Positions 51,618 through 60,048 of a DNA stretch of 62,274 bases are shown in pieces (position 1 is the stretch's first letter; every line of letters begins with the position of its first letter). The notes under the pieces are model-generated. The model saw nothing but the letters and a program-made list of their open reading frames with translations. It had not been told where the DNA came from and did not search any database. The translations under genes were made by a program, and so were the position numbers. Source of the stretch: Solobacterium sp. (GTDB taxonomy: Bacteria > Bacillota_I > Bacilli_A > Erysipelotrichales > Erysipelotrichaceae); NCBI GenBank assembly GCA_017469355.1, contig JAFUGM010000047.1, forward strand, positions 1-62,274, in the 5' to 3' direction.

Positions 51618-52641
51618 TCGTGATCAACATACAGTCGCCAAAGGAGAAGAAGCGATAACGCTCCTGGACTGCCCTTTCATATGCTTTCATAATCAGTTCT
51701 TTATCCGCAAAGGAACAGATCATCATTAACAGTGTGGATTTTGGCAGATGGAAGTTGGTTAACATTGCATCAATGGTATGCCAGACATAGCCTGGATAGA
51801 TGAAGAGGGTGGTTTCTCCCTGGCATGCCTCAAAGCGCCCAAACCGATTCCATACACTCTCCAATGTCCGTACACTGGTCGTTCCTATGGCGATGATGCG
51901 CCGATGATCACGTTTGGCCGCATTGAGAATATCTGCGGTTTCCTGTGACATGAAATACACTTCTTCATGCATGACATGTTCCTCAATCGTATCGGTATCC
52001 ATCGGACGGAAGGTCCCAAGTCCCACATGTAAGGTGACTTCGGTGATGATCACACCTTTTTCCTTCAGCTGTTCAAAGATCTCATCCGTAAAATGAAGCC
52101 CAGCTGTCGGGGCAGCAGCACTGCCTTCCACTTTTGCGTAGACAGTCTGATAGCGTTCCGGGTCATTCAGTTTCTCCCGAATATAGGGAGGAAGCGGCAC
52201 ATTTCCCAGGCGGTCTAAAAGTTCATTGAAGATGCCCTGATAATGCATTTTCATGCGGCGAAGGCCTTTTTCACCAACGCTTATACATTCGGCCCGCAGT
52301 TCTCCATCATGAAAGGAGACAAACGTTCCGGGTTTTACCACATGGGCATTCCCCACAAGACATTCCCAGATATCAGCTTCCTCTTGACGCAGTAAGAGTA
52401 ATTCCACATGAGCGCCCGTTACTTCCTTTGTCCCAAATAAACGAGCCGGAATCACTCGGGTGTTATTTCTTACCAACACATCTCCGGGGTGGAAATAATC
52501 TGCGATTCTGGAAAAGAAGGTATCTTCAATTCTTCCATCTTCCTTATGGACCACCATCATCCGGCTTCCCGTGCGATCTGCTAAGGGAGTCTGGGCAATC
52601 AATTCTTCCGGAAGTTCATAATCAAATTCACTTGTTTTCAT
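51610..52641 (-). CDS. queA: S-adenosylmethionine:tRNA ribosyltransferase-isomerase
   Basis: 343 aa. FDYELPEELIAQTPLADRTGSRMMV and GSAAAPTAGLHFT, AIGTTSVRTLES and LPKSTLLMMICSFA are the standard QueA blocks. It transfers the ribosyl group of SAM to preQ1-tRNA to give epoxyqueuosine. GGAG lies 6 nt before the ATG, and TATAAT 17 nt before it leaves a leader of only about 10 nt. It works with tgt (25026) and queH. Confidence 0.97.
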   Translation of the reverse strand: MKTSEFDYELPEELIAQTPLADRTGSRMMVVHKEDGRIEDTFFSRIADYFHPGDVLVRNNTRVIPARLFGTKEVTGAHVELLLLRQEEADIWECLVGNAHVVKPGTFVSFHDGELRAECISVGEKGLRRMKMHYQGIFNELLDRLGNVPLPPYIREKLNDPERYQTVYAKVEGSAAAPTAGLHFTDEIFEQLKEKGVIITEVTLHVGLGTFRPMDTDTIEEHVMHEEVYFMSQETADILNAAKRDHRRIIAIGTTSVRTLESVWNRFGRFEACQGETTLFIYPGYVWHTIDAMLTNFHLPKSTLLMMICSFADKELIMKAYERAVQERYRFFSFGDCMLITNE

Positions 52642-52741
52642 AGAGTTCTCCGCGACTCATTATATCCTGTTCTGCTTCGATCCATCCATCCTTCCTGTCG
52701 AAGGGAGGAGCCATTTGGTATAATCGTGCCCGGGAGAACAT

Positions 52742-53548
52742 ATGAAACGTATAGTAAGACTGGATTGTTCTGCGGGGCTTTCCATCGATATGGCTGCTGG
52801 TGCTTTGATCGATCTTCTTGAAGATTCAGAAGGTATTCTTGAAGAGCTTCGGTTTCTAACGAACTATGGCATAAAAGCAGAGATTACAGAAATCGAAAAA
52901 TATGGTCAGCGCTGTATTGATTTCTGTATCAGCCCCAGAGAACAGGGTCATATTCATCGACAACTCAAAGATGTGAAGGCGATCCTTTCACAATGTGAAC
53001 TGAGCCAATCTGCAGGGAATCTTGCGTGCCAGCTGTATCAGCGGATTGCGGAAGCGGAGGCAACCGTACATCATACGACAGTGGATCAGGTTCACTTTCA
53101 TGAAGTGGGATCGTTATCGACGATTGCGTCGATCATCGCATTTTCTTCCGCCTATACAAGACTTCATATTGAGGAATTACAGATCACTTCACTTACCGAA
53201 GGTACTGGAATCGTGCATTGTTCGCATGGAGAACTGGAAGTCCCGGTGCCGGCGGTAAGAGAATTGTTGGCGAACTATCCATTGCCCTTATTGCGGGCAG
53301 AAGGGACAGGGGAGTTGATTACTCCAAGCGCCGCTGCAGTTATTTCACTGCTAGGAATACCATCACATGGTACATTGCATGTGCTGAAAAAAGGCTATGG
53401 GGCAGGGAAACGGAATACCGGACTACGGGGATATGTGATTGGAGAACTTGGTGACCTGGAAGAAAGCATAAGTGATGTGAATCAACTGCGAATTCAGGAT
53501 AATAAATGGGCAGAAGAAGGAAAGGAGTCGGAATATGATGTGGAATAA
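52742..53548 (+). CDS. LarC-like protein, N-terminal domain only
   Basis: 268 aa. LDCSAGLSIDMAAGALIDLLED, VHFHEVGSLSTIASIIAFSSAY, GTGIVHCSHGELEVPVPAV and GTGELITPSAAAVISLL follow the LarC1 pattern of the nickel-pincer cofactor cyclometallase. Full LarC has a C-terminal LarC2 domain, reached in some species by a programmed frameshift. Here the frame ends in acidic residues and overlaps the next gene by 14 nt. No LarB, LarE or lactate racemase gene is in the window. The conserved GxSGDM appears altered to AGLSIDM, so activity is uncertain. Confidence 0.75.
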   Translation: MKRIVRLDCSAGLSIDMAAGALIDLLEDSEGILEELRFLTNYGIKAEITEIEKYGQRCIDFCISPREQGHIHRQLKDVKAILSQCELSQSAGNLACQLYQRIAEAEATVHHTTVDQVHFHEVGSLSTIASIIAFSSAYTRLHIEELQITSLTEGTGIVHCSHGELEVPVPAVRELLANYPLPLLRAEGTGELITPSAAAVISLLGIPSHGTLHVLKKGYGAGKRNTGLRGYVIGELGDLEESISDVNQLRIQDNKWAEEGKESEYDVE

Positions 53549-54161
53549 TGAAGAATCGGTTCCTTATTATGTGGCGTTTATGGAACAGAAGGCTTCGGAG
53601 ATTGCCTTTCTTGCGAATGAGATCGGTGGGTCGCCATGTATTGTGGCATTGGATGGACGATGTGCTGCAGGAAAAACCACTTTGGCAGAGTTCCTTAAAA
53701 CCGCATATGGGTTTCCGGTGATTCATGCGGATGACTTCTTCCTTCGGGTTGAACAGCGCACGGAAGAGCGATATCGGGAACCGGGCGGAAACCTTGACCG
53801 GGAGCGTCTGAAAGCGGAGGTACTGTTGCCGTTAAAGGAAGGCAAGGCAGTCACGTTTCGAAGATTTGACTGCACGCGTATGGAACTGGGAGAAGAGCTT
53901 TCCATTCCTGAATCAAACGTCGTGGTAGTAGAGGGTTCTTACAGCACTCATCCTGAGCTGCGTGACCTCTATGATCTGAAGGTCTTTCTGGATATTAATG
54001 AAGAAGACCAGAAGGAACGCATCCGGCAGCGGAATGGCGAAGCAAAGCTGCAGGTATTTATTGATCGATGGATCCCATTGGAAGAGCTGTATTTTTCTAA
54101 CTGTGGAGTGAAGGAAAGTGCGGATCTTTACATAAATACTTCAATGGCAGATGGAATTTGA
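53535..54161 (+). CDS. Uridine kinase-like P-loop kinase
   Basis: 208 aa. VALDGRCAAGKTTLAEFL is the Walker A, FPVIHADDFFLR the acceptor/lid start (DDF typical of the uridine kinase family), and VVVVEGSYSTHPELRDLYDLKVFLD the Walker B. The terminal lid has RIRQRNGE. It probably phosphorylates a small nucleoside or sugar-like substrate; the exact one is unknown. The start overlaps the LarC-like gene, with AAGGAG 7 nt upstream. Confidence 0.85.
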   Translation: MMWNNEESVPYYVAFMEQKASEIAFLANEIGGSPCIVALDGRCAAGKTTLAEFLKTAYGFPVIHADDFFLRVEQRTEERYREPGGNLDRERLKAEVLLPLKEGKAVTFRRFDCTRMELGEELSIPESNVVVVEGSYSTHPELRDLYDLKVFLDINEEDQKERIRQRNGEAKLQVFIDRWIPLEELYFSNCGVKESADLYINTSMADGI

Positions 54162-54166
54162 GCTAT

Positions 54167-54195
54167 ACTGAGAGTAACAATTCTCTCAGTTTTTT
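54167..54195 (+). terminator. Terminator
   Basis: ACTGAGAG pairs with CTCTCAGT around an 8-nt loop, followed by TTTTTA. Confidence 0.88.
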
Positions 54196-54229
54196 ATTCG
54201 ATCATTGAAGCATAAGGAGATTTAATTTT

Positions 54230-55069
54230 ATGAGTAAGCAGAAGGAGAAACTTTCAAAGGAGCTCCGGAAAAAAGAGAAGAAGGTTGGAAAGCCTGCGGT
54301 TATTTTCAGCTTTGATGGGACCATCATGAACACCGAACCGGCAATTTTCGCGGCCTACCGCCATGTATTTGCGAAGTTCGGAGGAAACCGCAGATTTACG
54401 GCAGAAGAGGAACAGAAGGTTATCGGGGTGTCATCCGGAATCATGTTGAAGGAGTTCTTCCCGGATCTTGATCAGGAGGAGCTGCTTAAGGAATACCGTA
54501 CCTATCAGTACTATCATCTGAGTGATCTGATTCAGCCCATGCCGGGGGTGAAGGACTTCCTGAAATGGCTGAAGGCGGAAGGCTATCCGGTGGGTATTAT
54601 TTCCAGCCGTGCCCGCTCCACCATCACGTCCATGTTGGAACATACCGGCCTCATGCAGTATATTGATGTGATTATTGCCGGGAGCACAAAGGAAAAGGAA
54701 TTCTCTGGAAGTGAAGCTCTTCGTATCGCAGGAAACCTTCTGAAGCGTCAGTGTGTAATCTATATCGGTCATACAGCGGCACATGTGCTGAATGGACATC
54801 TTGTCGGGGCATTTACGATTGCCTATAACCCCAGTGGACGTATTCTCTATGATATCATCGATGCCGGTCCGGATTTCATTACTGCCGATTACAAGATGGT
54901 TAAGCGGCTTCTGGAAGGAGAACCGCTCTGGCTGGCCTATGAACTGGCAGAACCGCTGGCACCTGCAGAGGAAGCTCCTGTAGCTGCTGTGAAAGAGCAG
55001 CCATCAGAGGAAGTTTCGCAGGAAGCACCGGCACGTAAGAAACGCCGTACCCCAAAGAAAGCGAAGTAG
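54230..55069 (+). CDS. HAD-fold pseudoenzyme with basic ends
   Basis: 279 aa. The overall layout is a PpaX/Gph-like HAD with a helical cap: VIFSFDGTIMNTEPAIFAAYRHVFAKFGG, QPMPGVKDFLKWLKAEGYPVGIISSRARS. The nucleophile position of motif I is Ser (FSFDGT instead of FDFDGT), and motif IV is GHTAAHVLNG instead of GD...D. Both catalytic and metal-binding aspartates are therefore lost. The N-terminus is strongly basic (KQKEKLSKELRKKEKKV) and a Pro/Ala/Glu linker leads to a KKRRTPKKAK tail. A nucleic-acid-binding or scaffold role is speculation. Confidence 0.8.
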   Translation: MSKQKEKLSKELRKKEKKVGKPAVIFSFDGTIMNTEPAIFAAYRHVFAKFGGNRRFTAEEEQKVIGVSSGIMLKEFFPDLDQEELLKEYRTYQYYHLSDLIQPMPGVKDFLKWLKAEGYPVGIISSRARSTITSMLEHTGLMQYIDVIIAGSTKEKEFSGSEALRIAGNLLKRQCVIYIGHTAAHVLNGHLVGAFTIAYNPSGRILYDIIDAGPDFITADYKMVKRLLEGEPLWLAYELAEPLAPAEEAPVAAVKEQPSEEVSQEAPARKKRRTPKKAK

Positions 55070-55096
55070 AGAACCGGAATTACCGGTTTTCTTTCT
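55070..55096 (+). terminator. Terminator
   Basis: GAACCGG and CCGGTTTTC pair around AATTA, ending in TTTTCTTTC. Confidence 0.7.
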
Positions 55097-55129
55097 GACT
55101 GATTGGGCCGACACAGGTGTTGAGAATCC

Positions 55130-55138
55130 TGCTATAAT
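55130..55138 (+). promoter_or_regulatory. Extended -10 promoter of glmM
   Basis: TGCTATAAT is an extended -10 placed 27 nt before the ATG at 55166, with a GAGAGAGG ribosome-binding site between. Confidence 0.7.
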
Positions 55139-55165
55139 TCTGCACTAGAGAGAGGTACCTACATT

Positions 55166-56512
55166 ATGGGGAAGTATTTTGGAACAGACGGATTTCGTGG
55201 TGAAGCAAATGTCAATCTGACCTATGAACACGCAATTAAGATCGGCCGGTTTCTCGGCTGGTATTACGGGGCGCGGCTGGATAAAAAAGCCAAGGTAGTA
55301 ATCGGAAAGGATACCCGGCGCTCTTCCTATATGTTTGAGTATGCGTTATGTACGGGGTTAACCGCTTCCGGTGCAGACGCGTATATCATGCATGTCACAA
55401 CCACTCCTTCGGTATCTTATATCGCAAGAGTAGATGATTTTGACTGCGGCATTATGATTTCCGCTTCTCATAATCCGTTCTATGACAATGGGATTAAGAT
55501 CGTAAACAATAATGGCGAGAAGATGGATGAAGAAACACTTCTTAAAATTGAGAAATTCCTGGATGGCGAACTGGAGATTCCCATGGCTGTTCGGGAAGAC
55601 ATCGGATGCACGGTCGATTACGCCAGTGGCCGTAACCGCTATATTGGCTATCTTATCTCCATGTCTAAATACAGCTTCAAGGATGTGAAGGTTGGCCTTG
55701 ATGTCGCAAATGGTGCCGCATGGTCGATTGCTAAAGGAGTATTTGATGCCCTTGGCGCAAAGACTTATGTGATTAATGACAGGCCAGATGGACTCAATAT
55801 CAATACCGACTGCGGAAGTACGCATATTGAACATCTGCAGAAGTACGTCGTAGATAATGGCCTCGATGTTGGCTTTGCGTATGACGGAGATGCGGACAGA
55901 TGTCTGGTTGTGGATGAAAAGGGAAATGTCATTACCGGTGATCATATTCTCTACATCTATGGCCTTTATATGAAGGAGCGCGGAAAGCTTCTGAATAACA
56001 AGGTTGTAACAACGGTGATGTCCAATTTCGGTTTATACAAGGCACTGGATGCGGTTGATATCAGATATGAAAAGACCAAGGTCGGAGATAAGTATGTCTA
56101 CGAAAACATGGTAGAAAATGGACACCGTATTGGCGGTGAGCAGTCCGGACATATCATTTTCACCAAGTATGCGACAACCGGAGATGGTATTCTTACTTCG
56201 CTTAAGATGATGGAAGTCATGTTGGCGAAACATAAGCCGATGTCGGTGCTGGCAGAACCAGTGAAGTTTTATCCGCAGGTATTAAAGAATGTGCGGGTAA
56301 CAAGTAAACCGGAAGCGCAGAATGATCCAGATGTACAGAAGGCGGTACAGGCGGTTGCGGATGCGTTAGGAGACAATGGCCGTATTCTGGTACGGGAATC
56401 CGGTACAGAGCCGGTCATTCGTGTCATGGTGGAAGCAGGAACGGATGAGATCTGCGAGAAGTATGTGGATCAGGTGATCGATGTCATTCGTGAAAAAGGT
56501 CATCTCGCTTAA
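55166..56512 (+). CDS. glmM: Phosphoglucosamine mutase
   Basis: 448 aa. YFGTDGFRGEANVNLT opens the protein. SASHNPFYDNGIKIV has the phosphoserine (about residue 99), DGDADRCLVVDEKG is the metal loop and RESGTEPVIRVMVE the phosphate-binding C-terminal loop. It converts glucosamine-6-phosphate to glucosamine-1-phosphate for UDP-GlcNAc and peptidoglycan. Length and motifs are normal. It stands alone, without the usual cdaA/ybbR neighbours of Bacilli. Confidence 0.97.
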   Translation: MGKYFGTDGFRGEANVNLTYEHAIKIGRFLGWYYGARLDKKAKVVIGKDTRRSSYMFEYALCTGLTASGADAYIMHVTTTPSVSYIARVDDFDCGIMISASHNPFYDNGIKIVNNNGEKMDEETLLKIEKFLDGELEIPMAVREDIGCTVDYASGRNRYIGYLISMSKYSFKDVKVGLDVANGAAWSIAKGVFDALGAKTYVINDRPDGLNINTDCGSTHIEHLQKYVVDNGLDVGFAYDGDADRCLVVDEKGNVITGDHILYIYGLYMKERGKLLNNKVVTTVMSNFGLYKALDAVDIRYEKTKVGDKYVYENMVENGHRIGGEQSGHIIFTKYATTGDGILTSLKMMEVMLAKHKPMSVLAEPVKFYPQVLKNVRVTSKPEAQNDPDVQKAVQAVADALGDNGRILVRESGTEPVIRVMVEAGTDEICEKYVDQVIDVIREKGHLA

Positions 56513-56524
56513 AGAATAACGACA

Positions 56525-56558
56525 ATGGGTTTCTCTATGTGGGGAAACCTTTTATTAA
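56525..56558 (+). terminator. Terminator of glmM
   Basis: GGTTTC pairs with GAAACC around an 8- to 10-nt loop, followed by TTTTATT. Confidence 0.75.
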
Positions 56559-56637
56559 GGGCAGTAGGGTAATTCTGGAAGCATTCACGCAAATACGATA
56601 CAATCAATGTTAGTTTTTAGACAGGGGAAGAAATGCC

Positions 56638-57678
56638 ATGGAAATGCAGATGGAATTTATACGGAAACTTCCGACTCCGGAAGAGTTGAAACAGGAGTTT
56701 CCGCTGGATGAGTCAATTCGTAAGCTGAAGGAACAGCGCGACAGGGAGATTAAGGATATTTTTGAAGGTAAGGATCATCGCCTTCTTCTGATTATCGGAC
56801 CCTGCTCCGCCGACCGTGAAGATGCGGTGCTGGATTATATGAATCGACTTGCGAAACTTCAGGAGAAAGTCATCGACCGTATTTTCATGATTCCGCGTGT
56901 TTATACCAATAAGCCTCGTACTAAAGGTACTGGCTATAAAGGAATGCTGCATCAGCCAAATCCGCATAAGGAAGAAGATATGCTGGCGGGCATTATTGCC
57001 ATTCGTGAAATGCATACTCGTGTCGCAAGAGAAACCGGATTCACCTGTGCAGAAGAAATGCTGTATCCCGAAAACCACCGTTATCTGAGTGATCTGCTCA
57101 GTTATGTGGCGGTTGGTGCCCGTTCGGTTGAGGATCAGCTGCACCGTATTGTCGCAAGCGGTGTCGGTATCCCTGCCGGAATGAAAAATCCGACGGGCGG
57201 AGACATCTCCGTTATGATGAATTCCATCATCGCTGCCCAGAGCCCGCAGAAATTTGTCTACCGTGGCTGGGAAGTGCGCACTTCCGGTAACCCATTAGCT
57301 CATGCGATTCTGCGTGGTTATGTGGATAAGTTCAATCATTCTATGCCGAATTATCACTATGAGGATCTTCGTTCCCTCTTAGATGCCTATGAGGAGGAAG
57401 GTCTGGCAAACCCTTCCGTGATTGTTGACTGTAATCATTCCAACTCTGGCAAGCAGTATTTGGAACAGATTCGTATCGCAAAGGATGTCATGCACAGCTG
57501 TCATGTGAATCATGATATTAAAGGTCTTGTGAAGGGACTGATGATTGAAAGCTATCTTCTGGATGGCTGTCAGAAACCGGAAGACAGTGAATATGGTCTT
57601 TCCATCACTGATCCATGCCTTGGCTGGGAAAAGAGCGAACAGCTGGTACTTGAACTGGCAGAGCTTGTTGAGGTGTGA
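56638..57678 (+). CDS. 3-deoxy-7-phosphoheptulonate synthase, class I
   Basis: 346 aa. LLIIGPCSADREDAVLDYMNRLAKL, PRVYTNKPRTKGTGYKGMLHQPNP, GARSVEDQLHR and VDCNHSNSGK are the AroFGH-type (class I alpha) motifs. It condenses phosphoenolpyruvate and erythrose-4-phosphate as the first step of the shikimate pathway. No chorismate mutase or ACT fusion is seen; feedback control would have to come from the catalytic chain. GGGGAAG precedes ATG 56638. No other aro gene is in the window. Confidence 0.95.
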   Translation: MEMQMEFIRKLPTPEELKQEFPLDESIRKLKEQRDREIKDIFEGKDHRLLLIIGPCSADREDAVLDYMNRLAKLQEKVIDRIFMIPRVYTNKPRTKGTGYKGMLHQPNPHKEEDMLAGIIAIREMHTRVARETGFTCAEEMLYPENHRYLSDLLSYVAVGARSVEDQLHRIVASGVGIPAGMKNPTGGDISVMMNSIIAAQSPQKFVYRGWEVRTSGNPLAHAILRGYVDKFNHSMPNYHYEDLRSLLDAYEEEGLANPSVIVDCNHSNSGKQYLEQIRIAKDVMHSCHVNHDIKGLVKGLMIESYLLDGCQKPEDSEYGLSITDPCLGWEKSEQLVLELAELVEV

Positions 57679-57700
57679 GGCTTTTATGATAAACAGAAAC

Positions 57701-57745
57701 AGGAACCTCTGTGACTGCATATGTCAGAATGGGGTTCCTGTTTTG
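57701..57745 (+). terminator. Terminator of DAHP synthase
   Basis: AACAGGAACC pairs with GGTTCCTGTT over 10 bp around a long loop, followed by TTGATAAT. Confidence 0.7.
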
Positions 57746-57888
57746 ATAATAATATCTGATCATGCATGTTGCGATTTGAACATTTGTGCATTTTGAGAAT
57801 AGTCTGTGCTTGGAATTGCCTGAAACAAACATTCGGGTTGAACAATCAATGATATGATAGTTGCATCTGTTTATTTGAGGTTTGATAT

Positions 57889-58905
57889 ATGGCTAAGAGA
57901 AGAAAACGCGTTCTTCGTAAGAAGGATGCTCAGAAAGCGTTAATTGCGATATCGATCCTGTTTTTTCTGATCGCAGTTGGTGGGTATTTCATCTCAAGAT
58001 GGGAGAATCGAAAGTATACCATCGAAGGTGGTGAAAGTACGGTAGAAGTTGAAACCTTTGACGCAAGGCCAAAGGAGTTCACATGGAATGGTGTCGACTA
58101 TGTCGATAATAAGAAAGTTCATTCTTACCTGATGATGGGCTCTGATACCTATGATGATAACGAGTCTCCGGATACGTCCGGGAGCCGTGCAGATGCGCAG
58201 TTCCTTCTGGTTGTGGATGACTTGAATCAGACATGGCGGATTCTGCTTCTTGATCGAGACTCCTTTGTGTCGGTAGATGCATATTCCGAAGATGGAAAGA
58301 AATATATTGAAACGACAAACATGCATCTGACACTTGCGCATATCTTTGGTGACTGGAACTTTGGCGCCAGAAATACCGTGAAAGCTGTATCACGCATGTT
58401 ATGGAATCAGCCGATTGACGGGTTCTTCGATATGAATATGTCAGCGATCTCTATTCTGAATGATATGGTTGGTGGAGTTCCGGTAACTATTACTACCGAT
58501 TTCACCAGTGTGGATGATTCACTTCCTCTTGGTGAAGAAGTTGTGCTGATGGGCGACCAGGCAGAGCACTTCGTCCGTGCCCGCATGACGGTAGATGATG
58601 GAACCAACGAAGCCAGAATGGCTCGCCAGGAAGCGTATCTGAAATCTCTGATTAACAAAATGGCAGGGCTCAGTCAGGATGAGATACTGGATATTTATGA
58701 CAGTCTGATGTCCAACAGTATCACAAATATGGGAAGTAAGACATTCCTGGATCTTGCGGATATCATGAATAACTATACGCAGTTGGATGACATTCGGATT
58801 CAGGGAACGCATGTCGTTGAAGATGAAGGATATATGTTCTTCTATCTGGATGAAGACAGTCTGACCGAGGTGATTCTGGAATTATTCTATGTAGAAAAGA
58901 ACTGA
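57889..58905 (+). CDS. LytR-CpsA-Psr family protein
   Basis: 338 aa. A basic cytoplasmic N-terminus and one membrane helix (about residues 19-37) are followed by an LCP domain. SYLMMGSDTYDDN, SRADAQFLLVVDDLNQTWRILLLDRDSFVSV and NEARMARQEAYLKSLINKM are its conserved Asp/Arg blocks. LCP enzymes attach teichoic acids or capsule to peptidoglycan outside the membrane. It agrees with ltaS, glmM and the YveK/BYK pair in the window. GAGGT precedes ATG 57889. Confidence 0.9.
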   Translation: MAKRRKRVLRKKDAQKALIAISILFFLIAVGGYFISRWENRKYTIEGGESTVEVETFDARPKEFTWNGVDYVDNKKVHSYLMMGSDTYDDNESPDTSGSRADAQFLLVVDDLNQTWRILLLDRDSFVSVDAYSEDGKKYIETTNMHLTLAHIFGDWNFGARNTVKAVSRMLWNQPIDGFFDMNMSAISILNDMVGGVPVTITTDFTSVDDSLPLGEEVVLMGDQAEHFVRARMTVDDGTNEARMARQEAYLKSLINKMAGLSQDEILDIYDSLMSNSITNMGSKTFLDLADIMNNYTQLDDIRIQGTHVVEDEGYMFFYLDEDSLTEVILELFYVEKN

Positions 58906-59015
58906 TTATAGAAAAAACCTATGAAAATATAGATTTATTGTGCAAAATAACTTATTAATTTGTTAGTAGTGTGTTACAGTAATTGAGAATTAACCGAACA
59001 GGAGGGGAAAGTTCT

Positions 59016-59552
59016 ATGAAAAAGTTTCTTGCAGCAGTAGCTGCCGCAGTGGTTGCTCTTGTCACACCGCTGTCTGTTGTAGCTGATTCACCTAGTGGAC
59101 AGATCGTTATTGACAAGAAGGAAGAAATCTTAAGTGTAAGACCTGGCATGTCCATTTCCGAAGTCGATGAGACTTGGGGAACAGATTTCGCTAATTCCTA
59201 TGGAAAAGATTTCTCCGTTATCTGGGTTGGCGATGCTCATGTTACACCGTCTGACGCTACAAAGGTTCCGGCTCGTGTTGTCAACGCTGCTGACTTCGGC
59301 GGAAACCTCGTAATCCACAACGGTAAGTCCGTTCAGGGTGGTGCTTCCATTACATTACATGCTGGTGATCTCTCACCGGTTATCATCCTTGCAAGCCCCA
59401 GCTATGTTGCTTCCGTGAATCCGGCTCCGGCTGCTCCGGCTGCCGCTGCAACTGTTCCGAACACCGGTGATACAAACAACGGTATCTGGGCAGGAGCTCT
59501 GGTTGTATCTGTAGTTGCTGCAGGTGCTGCACTCTATCTGAACAGAAAGTAA
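59016..59552 (+). CDS. Sortase-type cell-wall-anchored surface protein
   Basis: 178 aa from ATG 59016 (AGGAGGGG 9 nt upstream). A cleavable signal peptide (MKKFLAAVAAAVVALVTPLSVVA) is followed by a small domain of about 110 residues that I do not recognise. A Pro/Ala linker and the cell-wall sorting signal VPNTGD + hydrophobic helix + NRK complete it. VPNTG departs from canonical LPxTG at position 1. The codons are C/T-ending and uniform, suggesting high expression. No sortase gene lies in the window. Confidence 0.85.
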   Translation: MKKFLAAVAAAVVALVTPLSVVADSPSGQIVIDKKEEILSVRPGMSISEVDETWGTDFANSYGKDFSVIWVGDAHVTPSDATKVPARVVNAADFGGNLVIHNGKSVQGGASITLHAGDLSPVIILASPSYVASVNPAPAAPAAAATVPNTGDTNNGIWAGALVVSVVAAGAALYLNRK

Positions 59553-59571
59553 TCGGACGATTATAAACGAA

Positions 59572-59606
59572 ATGAACCGTGTCCTTAGGGATGCGGTTTT
59601 TTTGTT
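59572..59606 (+). terminator. Terminator of the surface protein gene
   Basis: AACCGTGTCC pairs with GGATGCGGTT (mismatched in the middle) around TTAG, followed by seven T. Confidence 0.8.
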
Positions 59607-59757
59607 GTCTGATCGAAGATCCGCTCACAGTATGCATTATTGAATGTCAGGTACCAGGAAATTGGAATGCCGCAGGAACACAGTTTAGCTAAGAAGATAT
59701 TCATGAAATTTTCATAAATTCAATTCATTTTACACGTGCATAATGTGCATTCTATGG

Positions 59758-59902
59758 CATAATAACCATTGGAAATCCTCTCTGTAGAAAACGATAGTTC
59801 TTGATACAGAATGGATTACCCAGCACATGTTCATATTCGCTGCTCTCACCCCTAATGGGGCGGCGTTTATGATAGAGGAGGCTAGTCATAGTCTCCTTTT
59901 TT
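59758..59902 (+). ncRNA. Candidate stand-alone structured RNA
   Basis: The 496-bp gap 59553-60048 holds no good open frame. It has an extended -10, TGG-CATAAT (59755-59763), and a terminator of 8 bp plus six T (59877-59902). Between lie hairpin CTGTA/TACAG, a CGCTGC...CCCC-TAAT-GGGG...GCGGCG hairpin, and a 5' TCCTCT that can pair with AGAGGA overlapping the terminator's left arm. The RNA would be about 135 nt. It matches no family I can name. Confidence 0.5.
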
Positions 59903-59974
59903 AACATGCTCATTGAGAGGGCGTAAGGCTGTGTTACCGCGATAGAAATGATCGCTGCGGCTCTTTATGCATTG

Positions 59975-60012
59975 GAATGAAAATGAGGTCACAGATTGAT
60001 ACTGTGACCTCA
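59975..60012 (-). terminator. Terminator of htrA
   Basis: Perfect 11-bp stem TGAGGTCACAG / CTGTGACCTCA with a 7-nt loop, followed on the minus strand by TTTTCATT. Confidence 0.85.
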
Positions 60013-60048
60013 GTAAGTTTTGAGAAAGGATGATTGATTTCATCCGTA

